Assembly (NCBI GenBank): GCA_001534745.1
Contig: CP013997.1
Location: 3,162,001 to 3,226,000, forward strand
Length of the DNA: 64,000 bases
Reading direction: 5' to 3'
Source of the DNA: Pseudomonas monteilii
Lineage (GTDB): Bacteria; Pseudomonadota; Gammaproteobacteria; Pseudomonadales; Pseudomonadaceae
Part shown: positions 41,729 through 50,300 of the stretch, in pieces
Position numbering within the stretch: position 1 is the first letter of the stretch
Layout: the number at the start of each line of letters is the position of its first letter
Notes under the pieces: generated by a model
Databases searched by the model: none
Told to the model about the DNA's origin: nothing
What the model saw: the letters and a program-made list of their open reading frames with translations, nothing else
Program-made: the position numbers and the translations under genes

Positions 41729-42469
41729 CTACTCCATGAAGCCTTGCAGCTTCAGTTCGATGGAGCGCGGGTTCTCGCCCTCGGCGATCGACAGCAGGCC
41801 TTCGAGCAGCATTTCACGGTAGCGCGACTGGCGCAGGACGATGGCCTTGAGCTTGTTGGCGATCGGCAGCAGGATCAGGTTGGCGCTGGCCACCCCGTAG
41901 ATGGTGGCGACGAAGGCCACGGCGATGCCGCTGCCCAGCTGCGCCGGATCGGCCAGATTGCCCATCACGTGGATCAGGCCCATCACCGCACCGATGATGC
42001 CGATGGTCGGCGCATAGCCGCCCATGCTTTCGAACACCTTGGCCGCCTGCAGGTCGCGGCTTTCCTGGGTCAGCAGGTCGACTTCGAGGATGCTGCGGAT
42101 CGCCTCCGGCTCGGCGCCGTCGACCAGCAGTTGCAGGCCTTTACGGGCATAAGGATCCGGCTCGGCGTCGGCGATCGTCTCCAGCCCGAGCAGGCCCTCC
42201 TTGCGCGCGGTCAGGCTCCAGCCGACCACCCGGTCGATGCCGCCCGCCAGGTCTTCGCGGGGTGCGAAGAAGATCCAGCCGACGATCTGCAAGGCGCGCT
42301 TGAACGCCGGCAGCGGCGACTGCAGCAGCACCGCCGCCAGGGTGCCGCCCAGCACGATCAGCGCCGCCGGCCCATTGACCAGCGCCGACACGTGCCCGCC
42401 TTCGAGAAAGTTGCCACCGACGATGGCGACGAAGGCCAGGATCAGGCCGATCAGGCTCAGCACATCCAT
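41729..42469 (-). CDS. motC: Flagellar motor stator protein MotC
   Basis: 246 residues with four membrane helices, MotA family: LIGLILAFVAIVGGNFLEGGH at the N-terminus, and MGGYAPTIGIIGAVMGLIHVMGNL with IAVAFVATIYGVASANLILLPIA in the pore part. It forms the proton-driven ring with MotD. Its ATG shares one base with the cheB stop (TGATG). Confidence 0.95.
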   Translation of the reverse strand: MDVLSLIGLILAFVAIVGGNFLEGGHVSALVNGPAALIVLGGTLAAVLLQSPLPAFKRALQIVGWIFFAPREDLAGGIDRVVGWSLTARKEGLLGLETIADAEPDPYARKGLQLLVDGAEPEAIRSILEVDLLTQESRDLQAAKVFESMGGYAPTIGIIGAVMGLIHVMGNLADPAQLGSGIAVAFVATIYGVASANLILLPIANKLKAIVLRQSRYREMLLEGLLSIAEGENPRSIELKLQGFME

Positions 42470-43608
42470 CAGCCACAGGCCTCCACCAGGTGCCGGCCGA
42501 TCTCGTCCAGGCTGTAGACCGCATCGGCCAGGTTGGCCTTGACGATGGCCATGGGCATGCCATAGATCACGCAGCTGGCCTCATCCTGGGCCCACACGGT
42601 GCTGCCGCCCTGCTTGAGCAGGCGCGCGCCCTCGCGGCCATCGGCGCCCATGCCGGTGAGCACCACCGCCAGGACCTTGTCACCGTGGGCCTTGGCCGCC
42701 GAACCGAAGGTGATGTCCACGCAGGGCTTGTAGTTCAGGCGCTCGTCGCCCGGCAGGATCTTCACCGTGCCGCGGCCATCGACCATCATCTGCTTGCCGC
42801 CGGGGGCCAGCAGTGCCAAGCCAGGACGCAGCACGTCGCCGTCCTCGGCTTCCTTGACGCGGATCTTGCACAGCTTGTCGAGCCGTTCGGCGAAGGCCTT
42901 GGTGAAGGCGGCCGGCATGTGCTGGATGAGCACGATGGGCGCCGGGAACGCGGCCGGCAGCTGGGTCAGGACACGCTGCAGCGCCACCGGCCCGCCGGTG
43001 GAGGTGCCGATGGCGACCAGCTTGTAGGGCTTGCGCCGAGGCGTCGGCGAACTGGCCGGCTGCGGTGCGGGGGCCGGGGCACGCGAAGGGATCGGGCTAC
43101 GCGTGGGTGCCGGTGCGGCCTGGGCAGGCTGGGCGGCCGGCGCGGCGTGACCACCCAGGCTGCTCGGCGTGGGCAGCGGAGTGCTGGACAGGTAGGCCGG
43201 GCGGCGGCGGTTGCTGCGCGAGACGCTGTGGACCTTCTCGCACAGCAGTTGCTTGACCTTTTCCGGGTTGCGGGAAATGTCCTCGAAGTTCTTCGGCAGG
43301 AAATCGACCGCCCCGGCGTCCAACGCATCCAGGGTCACCCGCGCACCCTCGTGGGTGAGCGAAGAGAACATCAGGACCGGCGTGGGGCTGCGCTGCATGA
43401 TGTGGCGGACCGCAGTGATGCCATCCATCATCGGCATCTCGTAGTCCATGGTGATCACGTCAGGCTTGAGCGCCAGGGCCTGATCGATCGCTTCCTTGCC
43501 GTTGGTGGCAGTACCGACCACCTGAATCAGGGGGTCCGATGAAAGAATTTCCGTGACGCGGCGGCGGAAGAAACCCGAATCATCCACCACCAGGACCTTG
43601 ACTGCCAT
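42469..43608 (-). CDS. cheB: Chemotaxis protein-glutamate methylesterase CheB
   Basis: 379 residues from ATG 43608 ([17 protein letters not shown]). A receiver domain has the phospho-Asp in [15 protein letters not shown] long Pro/Ala linker (about 145-195) follows, then the methylesterase domain with catalytic Ser in GTSTGGP, His in LIQHMPAAF and Asp in [10 protein letters not shown]. It removes methyl groups from receptors for adaptation. Confidence 0.97.
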   Translation of the reverse strand: MAVKVLVVDDSGFFRRRVTEILSSDPLIQVVGTATNGKEAIDQALALKPDVITMDYEMPMMDGITAVRHIMQRSPTPVLMFSSLTHEGARVTLDALDAGAVDFLPKNFEDISRNPEKVKQLLCEKVHSVSRSNRRRPAYLSSTPLPTPSSLGGHAAPAAQPAQAAPAPTRSPIPSRAPAPAPQPASSPTPRRKPYKLVAIGTSTGGPVALQRVLTQLPAAFPAPIVLIQHMPAAFTKAFAERLDKLCKIRVKEAEDGDVLRPGLALLAPGGKQMMVDGRGTVKILPGDERLNYKPCVDITFGSAAKAHGDKVLAVVLTGMGADGREGARLLKQGGSTVWAQDEASCVIYGMPMAIVKANLADAVYSLDEIGRHLVEACG

Positions 43609-43653
43609 AAACACTCCGTTAGGCGACGCACCGTGCAGGCGCGCCGCCAAAGA

Positions 43654-45891
43654 TCAAATGCGCCGCGCGGCGTAGCGCTTGAGCATGCTCGGGACATCGA
43701 GGATCAGCGCGATGCGCCCGTCGCCGGTGATGGTGGCGCCAGACATGCCAGGCGTGCCCTGCAGCATCTTGCCCAGGGGCTTGATCACCACTTCTTCCTG
43801 ACCGACCAGTTGGTCGACGACGAAGCCGATGCGCTGGGTGCCGACCGACAGGATCACCACATGGCCCTCGCGTTGTTCCTCGTGCGCCTCGTCGCGCACC
43901 AGCCAGCGCTTGAGGTAGAACAGCGGCAGCGCCTTGTCGCGCACGATCACCACTTCCTGGCCGTCCACCACGTTGGTGCGCGACAGGTCGAGGTGGAAGA
44001 TCTCGTTGACGTTGACCAACGGGAAGGCGAACGCCTGGTTGGCCAGCATCACCATCAGGGTCGGCATGATCGCCAGGGTCAGCGGCACCTTGATGACGAT
44101 CTTCGAGCCCTGGCCCTTGGCCGAGTAGATGTTGATCGAGCCGTTGAGCTGGGAAATCTTGGTCTTGACCACGTCCATGCCGACACCTCGGCCCGAAACG
44201 TCGGAAATCTCGGTCTTGGTCGAGAACCCCGGGGCGAAGATCAGGTTGTAGCAGTCCGACTCGCTCAGGCGATCGGCCGCGTCGCGGTCCATCAGGCCCT
44301 TCTCGACGGCCTTGGCGCGCAGGATTTCCGGGTCCATGCCCTTGCCGTCGTCCGAGATCGACAACAGGATATGGTCGCCCTCCTGCTCGGCGGACAGCAC
44401 CACGTGACCGGTGCGCGGCTTGCCACCGGCCTCGCGCTCGTCGGGCGACTCGATGCCATGGTCCACCGCGTTGCGCACCAAGTGCACCAGCGGGTCGGCC
44501 AGGGCCTCGACCAGGTTCTTGTCCAGGTCGGTCTCTTCGCCGACCAGCTCCAGGTTGATTTCCTTCTTGAGCTGGCGGGCCAGGTCGCGGACCAGGCGCG
44601 GGAAGCGGCCGAAGACTTTCTTGATCGGCTGCATGCGGGTCTTCATGACCGCCGTCTGCAGGTCGGCGGTGACCACGTCCAGGTTGGAAACGGCCTTGGA
44701 CATGGCTTCGTCGTTGCTGTTGAGCCCCAGGCGCACCAGGCGGTTACGCACCAGCACCAGTTCGCCGACCATGTTCATGATCTCGTCCAAGCGCGCGGTA
44801 TCGACCCGCACGGTGGTTTCCGCTTCGCTGGTCACGGGCTTTTCAGCCACGGGCGCCGCTGCGCGGGCCGGGGCCGGAGCCTTGGCGGGCGCCGCCGCAG
44901 GCGCAGCCGGTGCACTACGGGCCGCTGCCGGCGCCGGTGCCGGCGCTGCCACGGGCGCGGCGACGCTGGCCGTGGCGACCGCGCCTTCATCCGGCAGGTT
45001 GTCGCCAGAGAACTTGCCCTTGCCATGCAACTGGTCGAGCAAGGCTTCGAATTCATGATCACTGATGTGATCGTCGGCCACGCTCGGGGGCGCCTCGGCC
45101 GTGACACTGGCAGGCAGGGCATTGGGGCTGAAAGCGCCCTTGCCGTGCAGCTGGTCGAGCAGCGACTCGAACTCGTCGTCGGTGATCTCGTCGCTGGTCG
45201 GCGCGGGGGCGGACTCGGCCGGTGCGGCGGTGGCCGTCACGGCAGGCGAGAACTGCCCCTTGCCGTGCAACTGGTCGAGCAGTGATTCGAACTCGGCATC
45301 GGTGATGTCATCGCCGCCAGGCGAGGCGGCCTCGACCTGCGCCTGCTCGGTGGCCTCGGCCTCGGCCTTGACCGCATCGAGCGAATCGAGCAGTTGCTCG
45401 AACTCGGTATCGGTGATGTCCGGGTCGGCCGCCACGGGCGCTACCTCGACCGGCGCGACGGGCTCGGGCGCGGCGATGGGCACAGGCGGCGCCTCGGCGC
45501 TGGCCGGTTCGGCCAGGCGCGCCAAGGCCTCCAGCAGCTCGGGCGTGGCCGGGGTGACGTCGGTACGTTCGCGCACCTGGCCGAACATGCGGTTGACCGT
45601 GTCGAGCGCTTCCAGGACCACGTCCATCAGCTCGGCATCCACGCGTCGCTCACCCTTGCGCAGGATGTCGAACACGTTCTCGGCGATATGGCAGCACTCC
45701 ACCAGCTCGTTGAGCTGGAGGAAGCCGGCGCCCCCTTTTACAGTATGGAATCCGCGAAAGATCGCATTGAGCAGGTCCGCATCGTCCGGGCGGCTTTCCA
45801 GCTCGACCAGTTGTTCGGACAGTTGCTCGAGAATCTCGCCGGCCTCTACCAGGAAATCCTGAAGGATTTCTTCATCGGCGCCGAAGCTCAT
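43654..45891 (-). CDS. cheA: Chemotaxis histidine kinase CheA
   Basis: 745 residues from ATG 45891 (MSFGADEEIL); a TTG one codon upstream is less likely. The P1 Hpt domain carries His49 in FHTVKGGAGF. The P1-P3 linker holds four copies of an EFExLLDQLHGKG-type motif instead of an obvious P2 domain. Then come an Ala/Pro linker, dimerisation, a kinase ATPase domain (NAVDHGIESPDER, DDGKGMD, GRGVGMDVV) and a C-terminal CheW-like P5. It phosphorylates CheY and CheB. Confidence 0.97.
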   Translation of the reverse strand: MSFGADEEILQDFLVEAGEILEQLSEQLVELESRPDDADLLNAIFRGFHTVKGGAGFLQLNELVECCHIAENVFDILRKGERRVDAELMDVVLEALDTVNRMFGQVRERTDVTPATPELLEALARLAEPASAEAPPVPIAAPEPVAPVEVAPVAADPDITDTEFEQLLDSLDAVKAEAEATEQAQVEAASPGGDDITDAEFESLLDQLHGKGQFSPAVTATAAPAESAPAPTSDEITDDEFESLLDQLHGKGAFSPNALPASVTAEAPPSVADDHISDHEFEALLDQLHGKGKFSGDNLPDEGAVATASVAAPVAAPAPAPAAARSAPAAPAAAPAKAPAPARAAAPVAEKPVTSEAETTVRVDTARLDEIMNMVGELVLVRNRLVRLGLNSNDEAMSKAVSNLDVVTADLQTAVMKTRMQPIKKVFGRFPRLVRDLARQLKKEINLELVGEETDLDKNLVEALADPLVHLVRNAVDHGIESPDEREAGGKPRTGHVVLSAEQEGDHILLSISDDGKGMDPEILRAKAVEKGLMDRDAADRLSESDCYNLIFAPGFSTKTEISDVSGRGVGMDVVKTKISQLNGSINIYSAKGQGSKIVIKVPLTLAIMPTLMVMLANQAFAFPLVNVNEIFHLDLSRTNVVDGQEVVIVRDKALPLFYLKRWLVRDEAHEEQREGHVVILSVGTQRIGFVVDQLVGQEEVVIKPLGKMLQGTPGMSGATITGDGRIALILDVPSMLKRYAARRI

Positions 45892-45903
45892 CAAAGGTGC
45901 TCC

Positions 45904-46692
45904 CTAAAAACCAAGGCTGGACAGCAGATCGTCGACGTCGTCCTGACCGGACATGACGTCTTCACGCTTATCGGCATGAATCTGCGGACCTTCACCCTGC
46001 GGCGGATGTTTTTCGTGATCTTTTTCCGCGCGCAGTTGATTGTGGTCATGCTCGATGCCGGCGAAACGGTCCACCTGACTGGCCATGAGCACCAGCTTGA
46101 GCAGATTGCTTTCGACGTCGGTCACCAGCGTGGTCACCCGTTTGATCACCTGGCCGGTCAGGTCCTGATAGTCCTGAGCCAGCAGAATGTCGTTGAACAG
46201 ACCACCGACCTTGCGGTTGCCTTCGCAGCTGCGCGTCAGGAAACCGTCGACCCGACGGGCCAGCTCGCGGAACTCGGCCGCATCGACTTCCCGGCGCATG
46301 AACCGCTGCCAGTCGGCGCTCAGCGCCTGCGCCTCGTTGGCCAGGTCGTTGACCACCGGGGTACCGGCTTCGACCAGGTCCATGGTGCGGTTGGCCGCCC
46401 CTTCGGTCAGCTTGACCACGTAGTCCAGCCGCTCGGTGGCGTCGGTGATCTGCGAGACTTCCTCGGCCTGCGGCATGCGCGGGTCGATCTGGAAGCTGAC
46501 GATCGCGCTGTGCAGCTCACGGGTGAGCTTGCCGACCTCCTGGTACAGGCCACGGTCACGGGTCTGGTTGAGCTGATGGATCAGCTGCACGGCCTCGCCG
46601 AAACGGCCTCGTTCGAGGCTGTCGACCAGTTCCTGGGCATGCTTCTTGAGAGTCGATTCGAACTCCCCGAGCGAGGTTTGATTTGACTGCAT
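45904..46692 (-). CDS. cheZ: Chemotaxis phosphatase CheZ
   Basis: 262 residues, mostly alpha-helical. The catalytic region is DILLAQDYQDLTGQVIKRV with the conserved Gln, and the C-terminus (DDVDDLLSSLGF) is the CheY-P-binding helix. It speeds dephosphorylation of CheY-P. It lies between cheY and cheA as usual. Confidence 0.96.
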   Translation of the reverse strand: MQSNQTSLGEFESTLKKHAQELVDSLERGRFGEAVQLIHQLNQTRDRGLYQEVGKLTRELHSAIVSFQIDPRMPQAEEVSQITDATERLDYVVKLTEGAANRTMDLVEAGTPVVNDLANEAQALSADWQRFMRREVDAAEFRELARRVDGFLTRSCEGNRKVGGLFNDILLAQDYQDLTGQVIKRVTTLVTDVESNLLKLVLMASQVDRFAGIEHDHNQLRAEKDHEKHPPQGEGPQIHADKREDVMSGQDDVDDLLSSLGF

Positions 46693-46707
46693 GGCGCCCT
46701 CTGGACT

Positions 46708-47094
46708 TCAACCGTTGACGCGTTCGAAGATCTTCTCGATCTTTTCCTTGAGCACCTGCGCGGTGAACGGCTTGACCACATAGCCGTTCACACCGGCCTG
46801 GGCCGCCTCGATGATCTGGTCGCGCTTGGCTTCAGCGGTGACCATCAGCACGGGCAAGGCCTTCAGGCGTTCGTCGGCGCGGACCTTGCGCAGCAGGTCG
46901 ATGCCGGACATGCCGGGCATGTTCCAGTCGGTCACCAGGAAGTCGTAGTGGCCGTTCTGGAGCATCGGCAACGCCGTGGTGCCGTCGTCGGCCTCGTCGG
47001 TATTGGTGAAACCCAGATCACGCAACAGGTTCTTGATGATCCGCCGCATCGTCGAGAAGTCGTCGACGATGAGGATTTTCATGTCTTTGTTCAA
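46708..47094 (-). CDS. cheY: Chemotaxis response regulator CheY
   Basis: 128 residues from TTG 47094. A GGAGG lies five bases before this TTG, while the in-frame ATG at 47082 (giving 124 residues, MKILIVDDF) has it 17 bases away. The four extra residues (MNKD) also align with the E. coli CheY N-terminus. A single receiver domain with acidic pocket DD, phospho-Asp in [13 protein letters not shown], Thr in LMVTAEAK and Lys in YVVKPFTA. It binds FliM at the motor to change rotation. Confidence 0.96.
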   Translation of the reverse strand: MNKDMKILIVDDFSTMRRIIKNLLRDLGFTNTDEADDGTTALPMLQNGHYDFLVTDWNMPGMSGIDLLRKVRADERLKALPVLMVTAEAKRDQIIEAAQAGVNGYVVKPFTAQVLKEKIEKIFERVNG

Positions 47095-47117
47095 TTAGGC
47101 CTCCAGGCACTCTCAAA

Positions 47118-47137
47118 CACGCTCGGCGCCGAGCGTG
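47118..47137. repeat. 20-bp perfect palindrome upstream of cheY
   Basis: CACGCTCGGC followed directly by its reverse complement, in the 192-base fliA-cheY gap. A second hairpin with 7-bp arms GGGGTCG/CGACCCC spans 47185-47211. On the minus strand the palindrome is followed by TTTGAGAG, so it could be a weak fliA terminator or an operator for the che operon. Confidence 0.5.
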
Positions 47138-47286
47138 CGTCTTTCGGGGAGGGTCGGCTTCAAGCGGCAAGCTTCACGCCGACCGGGGTCGTGTGCACGG
47201 GACTCGACCCCTTCCCCACTGCTGATTCTGTTCGCTCAATGCGTGTAGCTTGTCGCTTTGCAGCGCGTCGCTCGGTCGCCTGCTGC

Positions 47287-48027
47287 TTATCGCGCGCGCC
47301 ATTCGCCGAGACGGCTACGCAGGCGAGCGGCGCATTGGCTGTGCAACTGGCTGACGCGCGATTCGCTGACCCCCAGGACTTCACCGATCTCCTTGAGGTT
47401 CAGCTCTTCGTCATAGTACAACGCCAGCACCAGGCGCTCGCGCTCCGGCAGGTTGGCGATCGCATCGGTCAACGCGGCCTGGAAACGTTCGTCCTCCAGG
47501 TTGCGCGAAGGGCCGAGCTGGGCGCTGGCGCCATCCTCGTGCAGGCCTTCGTGTTCGCCGTCCTGCAGCAGGTCGTCGAAACTGAACAGGCGACTGCCCA
47601 AGGTATCGTTCAGGATCCCGTAGTAATCGTCCAACCCCATATTGAGTTCGGCAGCGACTTCATTATCTTTAGCGTCGCGTCCGGTACGAGCCTCGACGGC
47701 GCGCATGGCATCGCTGACCATGCGGGTGTTGCGGTGTACCGAGCGTGGCGCCCAGTCACCCTTGCGCACTTCGTCGAGCATGGCGCCGCGGATGCGGATG
47801 CCGGCATAGGTCTCGAAGCTGGCGCCCTTGCTGGCGTCGTACTTGTTGGCGACTTCCAGCAGGCCGAGCATGCCGGCCTGGATCAGGTCTTCGACCTGCA
47901 CGTTGGCCGGCAGACGCGCCAGCAGGTGGTAGGCGATACGCTTGACCAGGGGCGCATGACGCTCGATCAGCGCGTACTGGGCGTCCTTGGATGGCTTGCT
48001 GTACATCTTGAAACCGCTCGCACTCAT
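47287..48027 (-). CDS. fliA: Flagellar sigma factor FliA (sigma-28)
   Basis: 246 residues. Sigma region 2 holds HAPLVKRIAYHLLARLPANVQVEDLIQAGMLGLLE; region 4 ends with ESRVSQLHSQCAARLRSRL. It directs RNA polymerase to late flagellar and chemotaxis promoters. Its ATG overlaps the fleN stop by four bases, giving the flhF-fleN-fliA run. Confidence 0.97.
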   Translation of the reverse strand: MSASGFKMYSKPSKDAQYALIERHAPLVKRIAYHLLARLPANVQVEDLIQAGMLGLLEVANKYDASKGASFETYAGIRIRGAMLDEVRKGDWAPRSVHRNTRMVSDAMRAVEARTGRDAKDNEVAAELNMGLDDYYGILNDTLGSRLFSFDDLLQDGEHEGLHEDGASAQLGPSRNLEDERFQAALTDAIANLPERERLVLALYYDEELNLKEIGEVLGVSESRVSQLHSQCAARLRSRLGEWRAR

Positions 48028-48857
48028 AGTACCGGCCCCGCGCTGGTCGGTTGCACCAGACGTTCGACGAAGAATTCAAGGTGCCCGCGTGGGTTGGCGG
48101 GCAATGGCCAACTGTCGACTTTCTGCGCGATGGCCTTGAAGGCCAGGGCGCACTTGGAGCGCGGGAAGGCCTCGTAGACCGCCCGCTGTTTCTGCACGGC
48201 CTTGCGCACGCACTCGTCGTAGGGCACGGCGCCGACGTACTGCAAGGCTACATCGAGGAAGCGGTCGGTGACCTTGGTCAGCTTGGCGAACAGGTTGCGC
48301 CCTTCCTGGGGGCTCTGCGCCATGTTGGCCAGGACCCGGAACCGGTTCATGCCGTAGTCACGGTTGAGCAGCTTGATCAGGGCATAGGCGTCGGTGATGG
48401 AGGTCGGCTCGTCGCAGACCACCAGGAGCACCTCCTGGGCCGCGCGCACGAAGCTCACCACCGAATCGCCGATCCCGGCGGCGGTGTCGATCACCAGCAC
48501 GTCGAGGTTGTCGCCGATCTCGCTGAACGCCTGGATCAGCCCGGCGTGCTGCGCCGGGGCCAACTGCACCATGCTCTGGGTGCCGGAGGCCGCCGGGACC
48601 ACGCGGATGCCACCGGGCCCCTGCAGCATGACGTCGCGCAGGTCGCAGCGCCCTTCGATCACGTCCGCCAGCGTGCGCTTGGGCGTCAGGCCCAGGAGCA
48701 CGTCGACGTTGGCCAGACCCAGGTCGGCGTCCAGCAACATCACGCGCCGCCCCAGCTCGGCCAGGGCCAGCGACAGGTTCACTGAAACGTTGGTCTTGCC
48801 AACGCCGCCCTTGCCGCCGGTCACGGCGATCACCTGTACAGGATGCATGCTACCCAT
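48024..48857 (-). CDS. fleN: Flagellar number regulator FleN (MinD-like ATPase)
   Basis: 277 residues. Deviant Walker A GGKGGVGKTN is at residues 14-23, with LLDADLGLANVDVLLGL and VLVIDTAAGIGDSVVSF downstream. FleN (FlhG) antagonises FleQ and limits polar flagella to the right number. It follows flhF with a 111-base gap in which no sigma-54 match was found. An internal ATG at 48848 is an alternative start. Confidence 0.96.
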   Translation of the reverse strand: MGSMHPVQVIAVTGGKGGVGKTNVSVNLSLALAELGRRVMLLDADLGLANVDVLLGLTPKRTLADVIEGRCDLRDVMLQGPGGIRVVPAASGTQSMVQLAPAQHAGLIQAFSEIGDNLDVLVIDTAAGIGDSVVSFVRAAQEVLLVVCDEPTSITDAYALIKLLNRDYGMNRFRVLANMAQSPQEGRNLFAKLTKVTDRFLDVALQYVGAVPYDECVRKAVQKQRAVYEAFPRSKCALAFKAIAQKVDSWPLPANPRGHLEFFVERLVQPTSAGPVL

Positions 48858-48968
48858 GTTTGTTATTTACCTTGTCTCGCTGGCATCCAAGCCGCACGAG
48901 GGACGTCGTCTTCAGGGCACGCGGCCTGGAAAACCCCTGTTTGGAGGTGGTCTGCACTTCGTTCATGG

Positions 48969-50288
48969 TCAACCTGCGCGCTTGCCAGGGTTGTGGTAGA
49001 GATCAGCGAACATGTCGGCCATGGCCTCGTCGCTGGGCTCGTCCTGCACTTGCACGCTCACCGCGCGGCTCACCAGCTGATGCTTGCGCGGCAGGTGCAG
49101 GTCTTCGGGTATCCGGGGTCCATCGGTCAGATAGGCCACGGGCAGTTCGTGTTCGATGGCCAGGCTCAGGACTTCGCCCAGGCCAGCCGTTTCGTCCAGC
49201 TTGCTCAGGATGCAGCCGGCCAGGCCACAGCGCTTGTAGCTGTGGTAGGCGGCCGACAGCACCTGCTTCTGGCTGGTGGTGGCCAGGACCAGGTAGTTGC
49301 GCGAGGCGATGCCGCGCCCGGCCAGGGAATCGAGCTGCATGCGCAGCGCCGGGTCGCTGGCCTGCAGGCCGGCGGTGTCGATCAGCACCACGCGTTTGCG
49401 CGCCAAGGGCTCGAGGGCCTGGACCAGGGACTCGCCCGGGTCGACGTAGGTCACCGGCACGTTGAGGATGCGACCGAGGGTCTTGAGCTGCTCCTGGGCG
49501 CCGATCCGGAAACTGTCCATGCTCACCAGGGCCAGGTTCTGCGCGCCGTAGGCCAGCACATACCGGGCGGCCAGCTTGGCCAGCGTGGTGGTCTTGCCCA
49601 TGCCAGCCGGCCCGACCAGGGCGATCACACCGCCCTCCTCGATCGGCTCGACCTGCGGCACCTTGATCATGTGCGCCAGGTGCGCCAGGATCATCCGCCA
49701 GGCCTGGCGCGCATCGTCGATACCCGCCACGCGCTCGAGCAGCGTGCCCGCCAGCGCGCCCGACAGGCCGATGCGCTGCAGGCGGCGCCAGATGGTGGCC
49801 TGCTGCGGGCGGCTGCCCTGCAGCTGGTTCCAGGCCAGCGAGCCCAGTTGCACTTCCAGCAGCTCGCGCAGGCCCGACAGTTCCGAACGCATGGCATCGA
49901 ACAAGCGCGGATCGACCGCGGCCGGCGCGGCAGCCGGGGCTGCCTTGGGCTTCTCCACAGGCGACTCGACCAGTGGCTCCGAGGCGGTCAGGGACAGCCC
50001 GGCGAACAGTTGGCGGTTGCCGCCGTCTTCCTCGGGGGCGTCCTGGCGGCTGTTCAGCTCGGCCTGGGCAGTGACGATGCGCGACTGGGTCTTGCGCAGT
50101 TCGGCTTCGAGCTCGGCGTTCGGCACCCGGGGCGAGAGCGCGGACTGCTTGTAATCCAGCGCAGCGGTCAGCTCGACACCCCCGGCGATACGCCGGTTGC
50201 CGATGATCGCCGCGTCGGAGCCGAGTTCGTCCCTGACCAGCTTCATGGCCTGACGCATATCGGCAGCGAAAAAACGCTTCACTTGCAT
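48969..50288 (-). CDS. flhF: Flagellar placement GTPase FlhF
   Basis: 439 residues. An N-terminal basic/variable B domain (about 1-140, MQVKRFFAADMRQAMKLVRD) and an N-G SRP-type GTPase part: P-loop GPAGMGKTTT (about 225-234), VLIDTAAG-like LIDTAGLQASD, and SKLDETAGLGEVLS. FlhF sets polar flagellum position with FleN. It starts 12 bases after the flhA stop. Confidence 0.96.
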   Translation of the reverse strand: MQVKRFFAADMRQAMKLVRDELGSDAAIIGNRRIAGGVELTAALDYKQSALSPRVPNAELEAELRKTQSRIVTAQAELNSRQDAPEEDGGNRQLFAGLSLTASEPLVESPVEKPKAAPAAAPAAVDPRLFDAMRSELSGLRELLEVQLGSLAWNQLQGSRPQQATIWRRLQRIGLSGALAGTLLERVAGIDDARQAWRMILAHLAHMIKVPQVEPIEEGGVIALVGPAGMGKTTTLAKLAARYVLAYGAQNLALVSMDSFRIGAQEQLKTLGRILNVPVTYVDPGESLVQALEPLARKRVVLIDTAGLQASDPALRMQLDSLAGRGIASRNYLVLATTSQKQVLSAAYHSYKRCGLAGCILSKLDETAGLGEVLSLAIEHELPVAYLTDGPRIPEDLHLPRKHQLVSRAVSVQVQDEPSDEAMADMFADLYHNPGKRAG

Positions 50289-50300
50289 ATCCCACTACCC

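Noticed and set aside
43633..46686. Long plus-strand frames opposite cheA and cheZ
   Set aside because: Antisense shadows; the repeated stretches in them mirror the CheA internal repeat.
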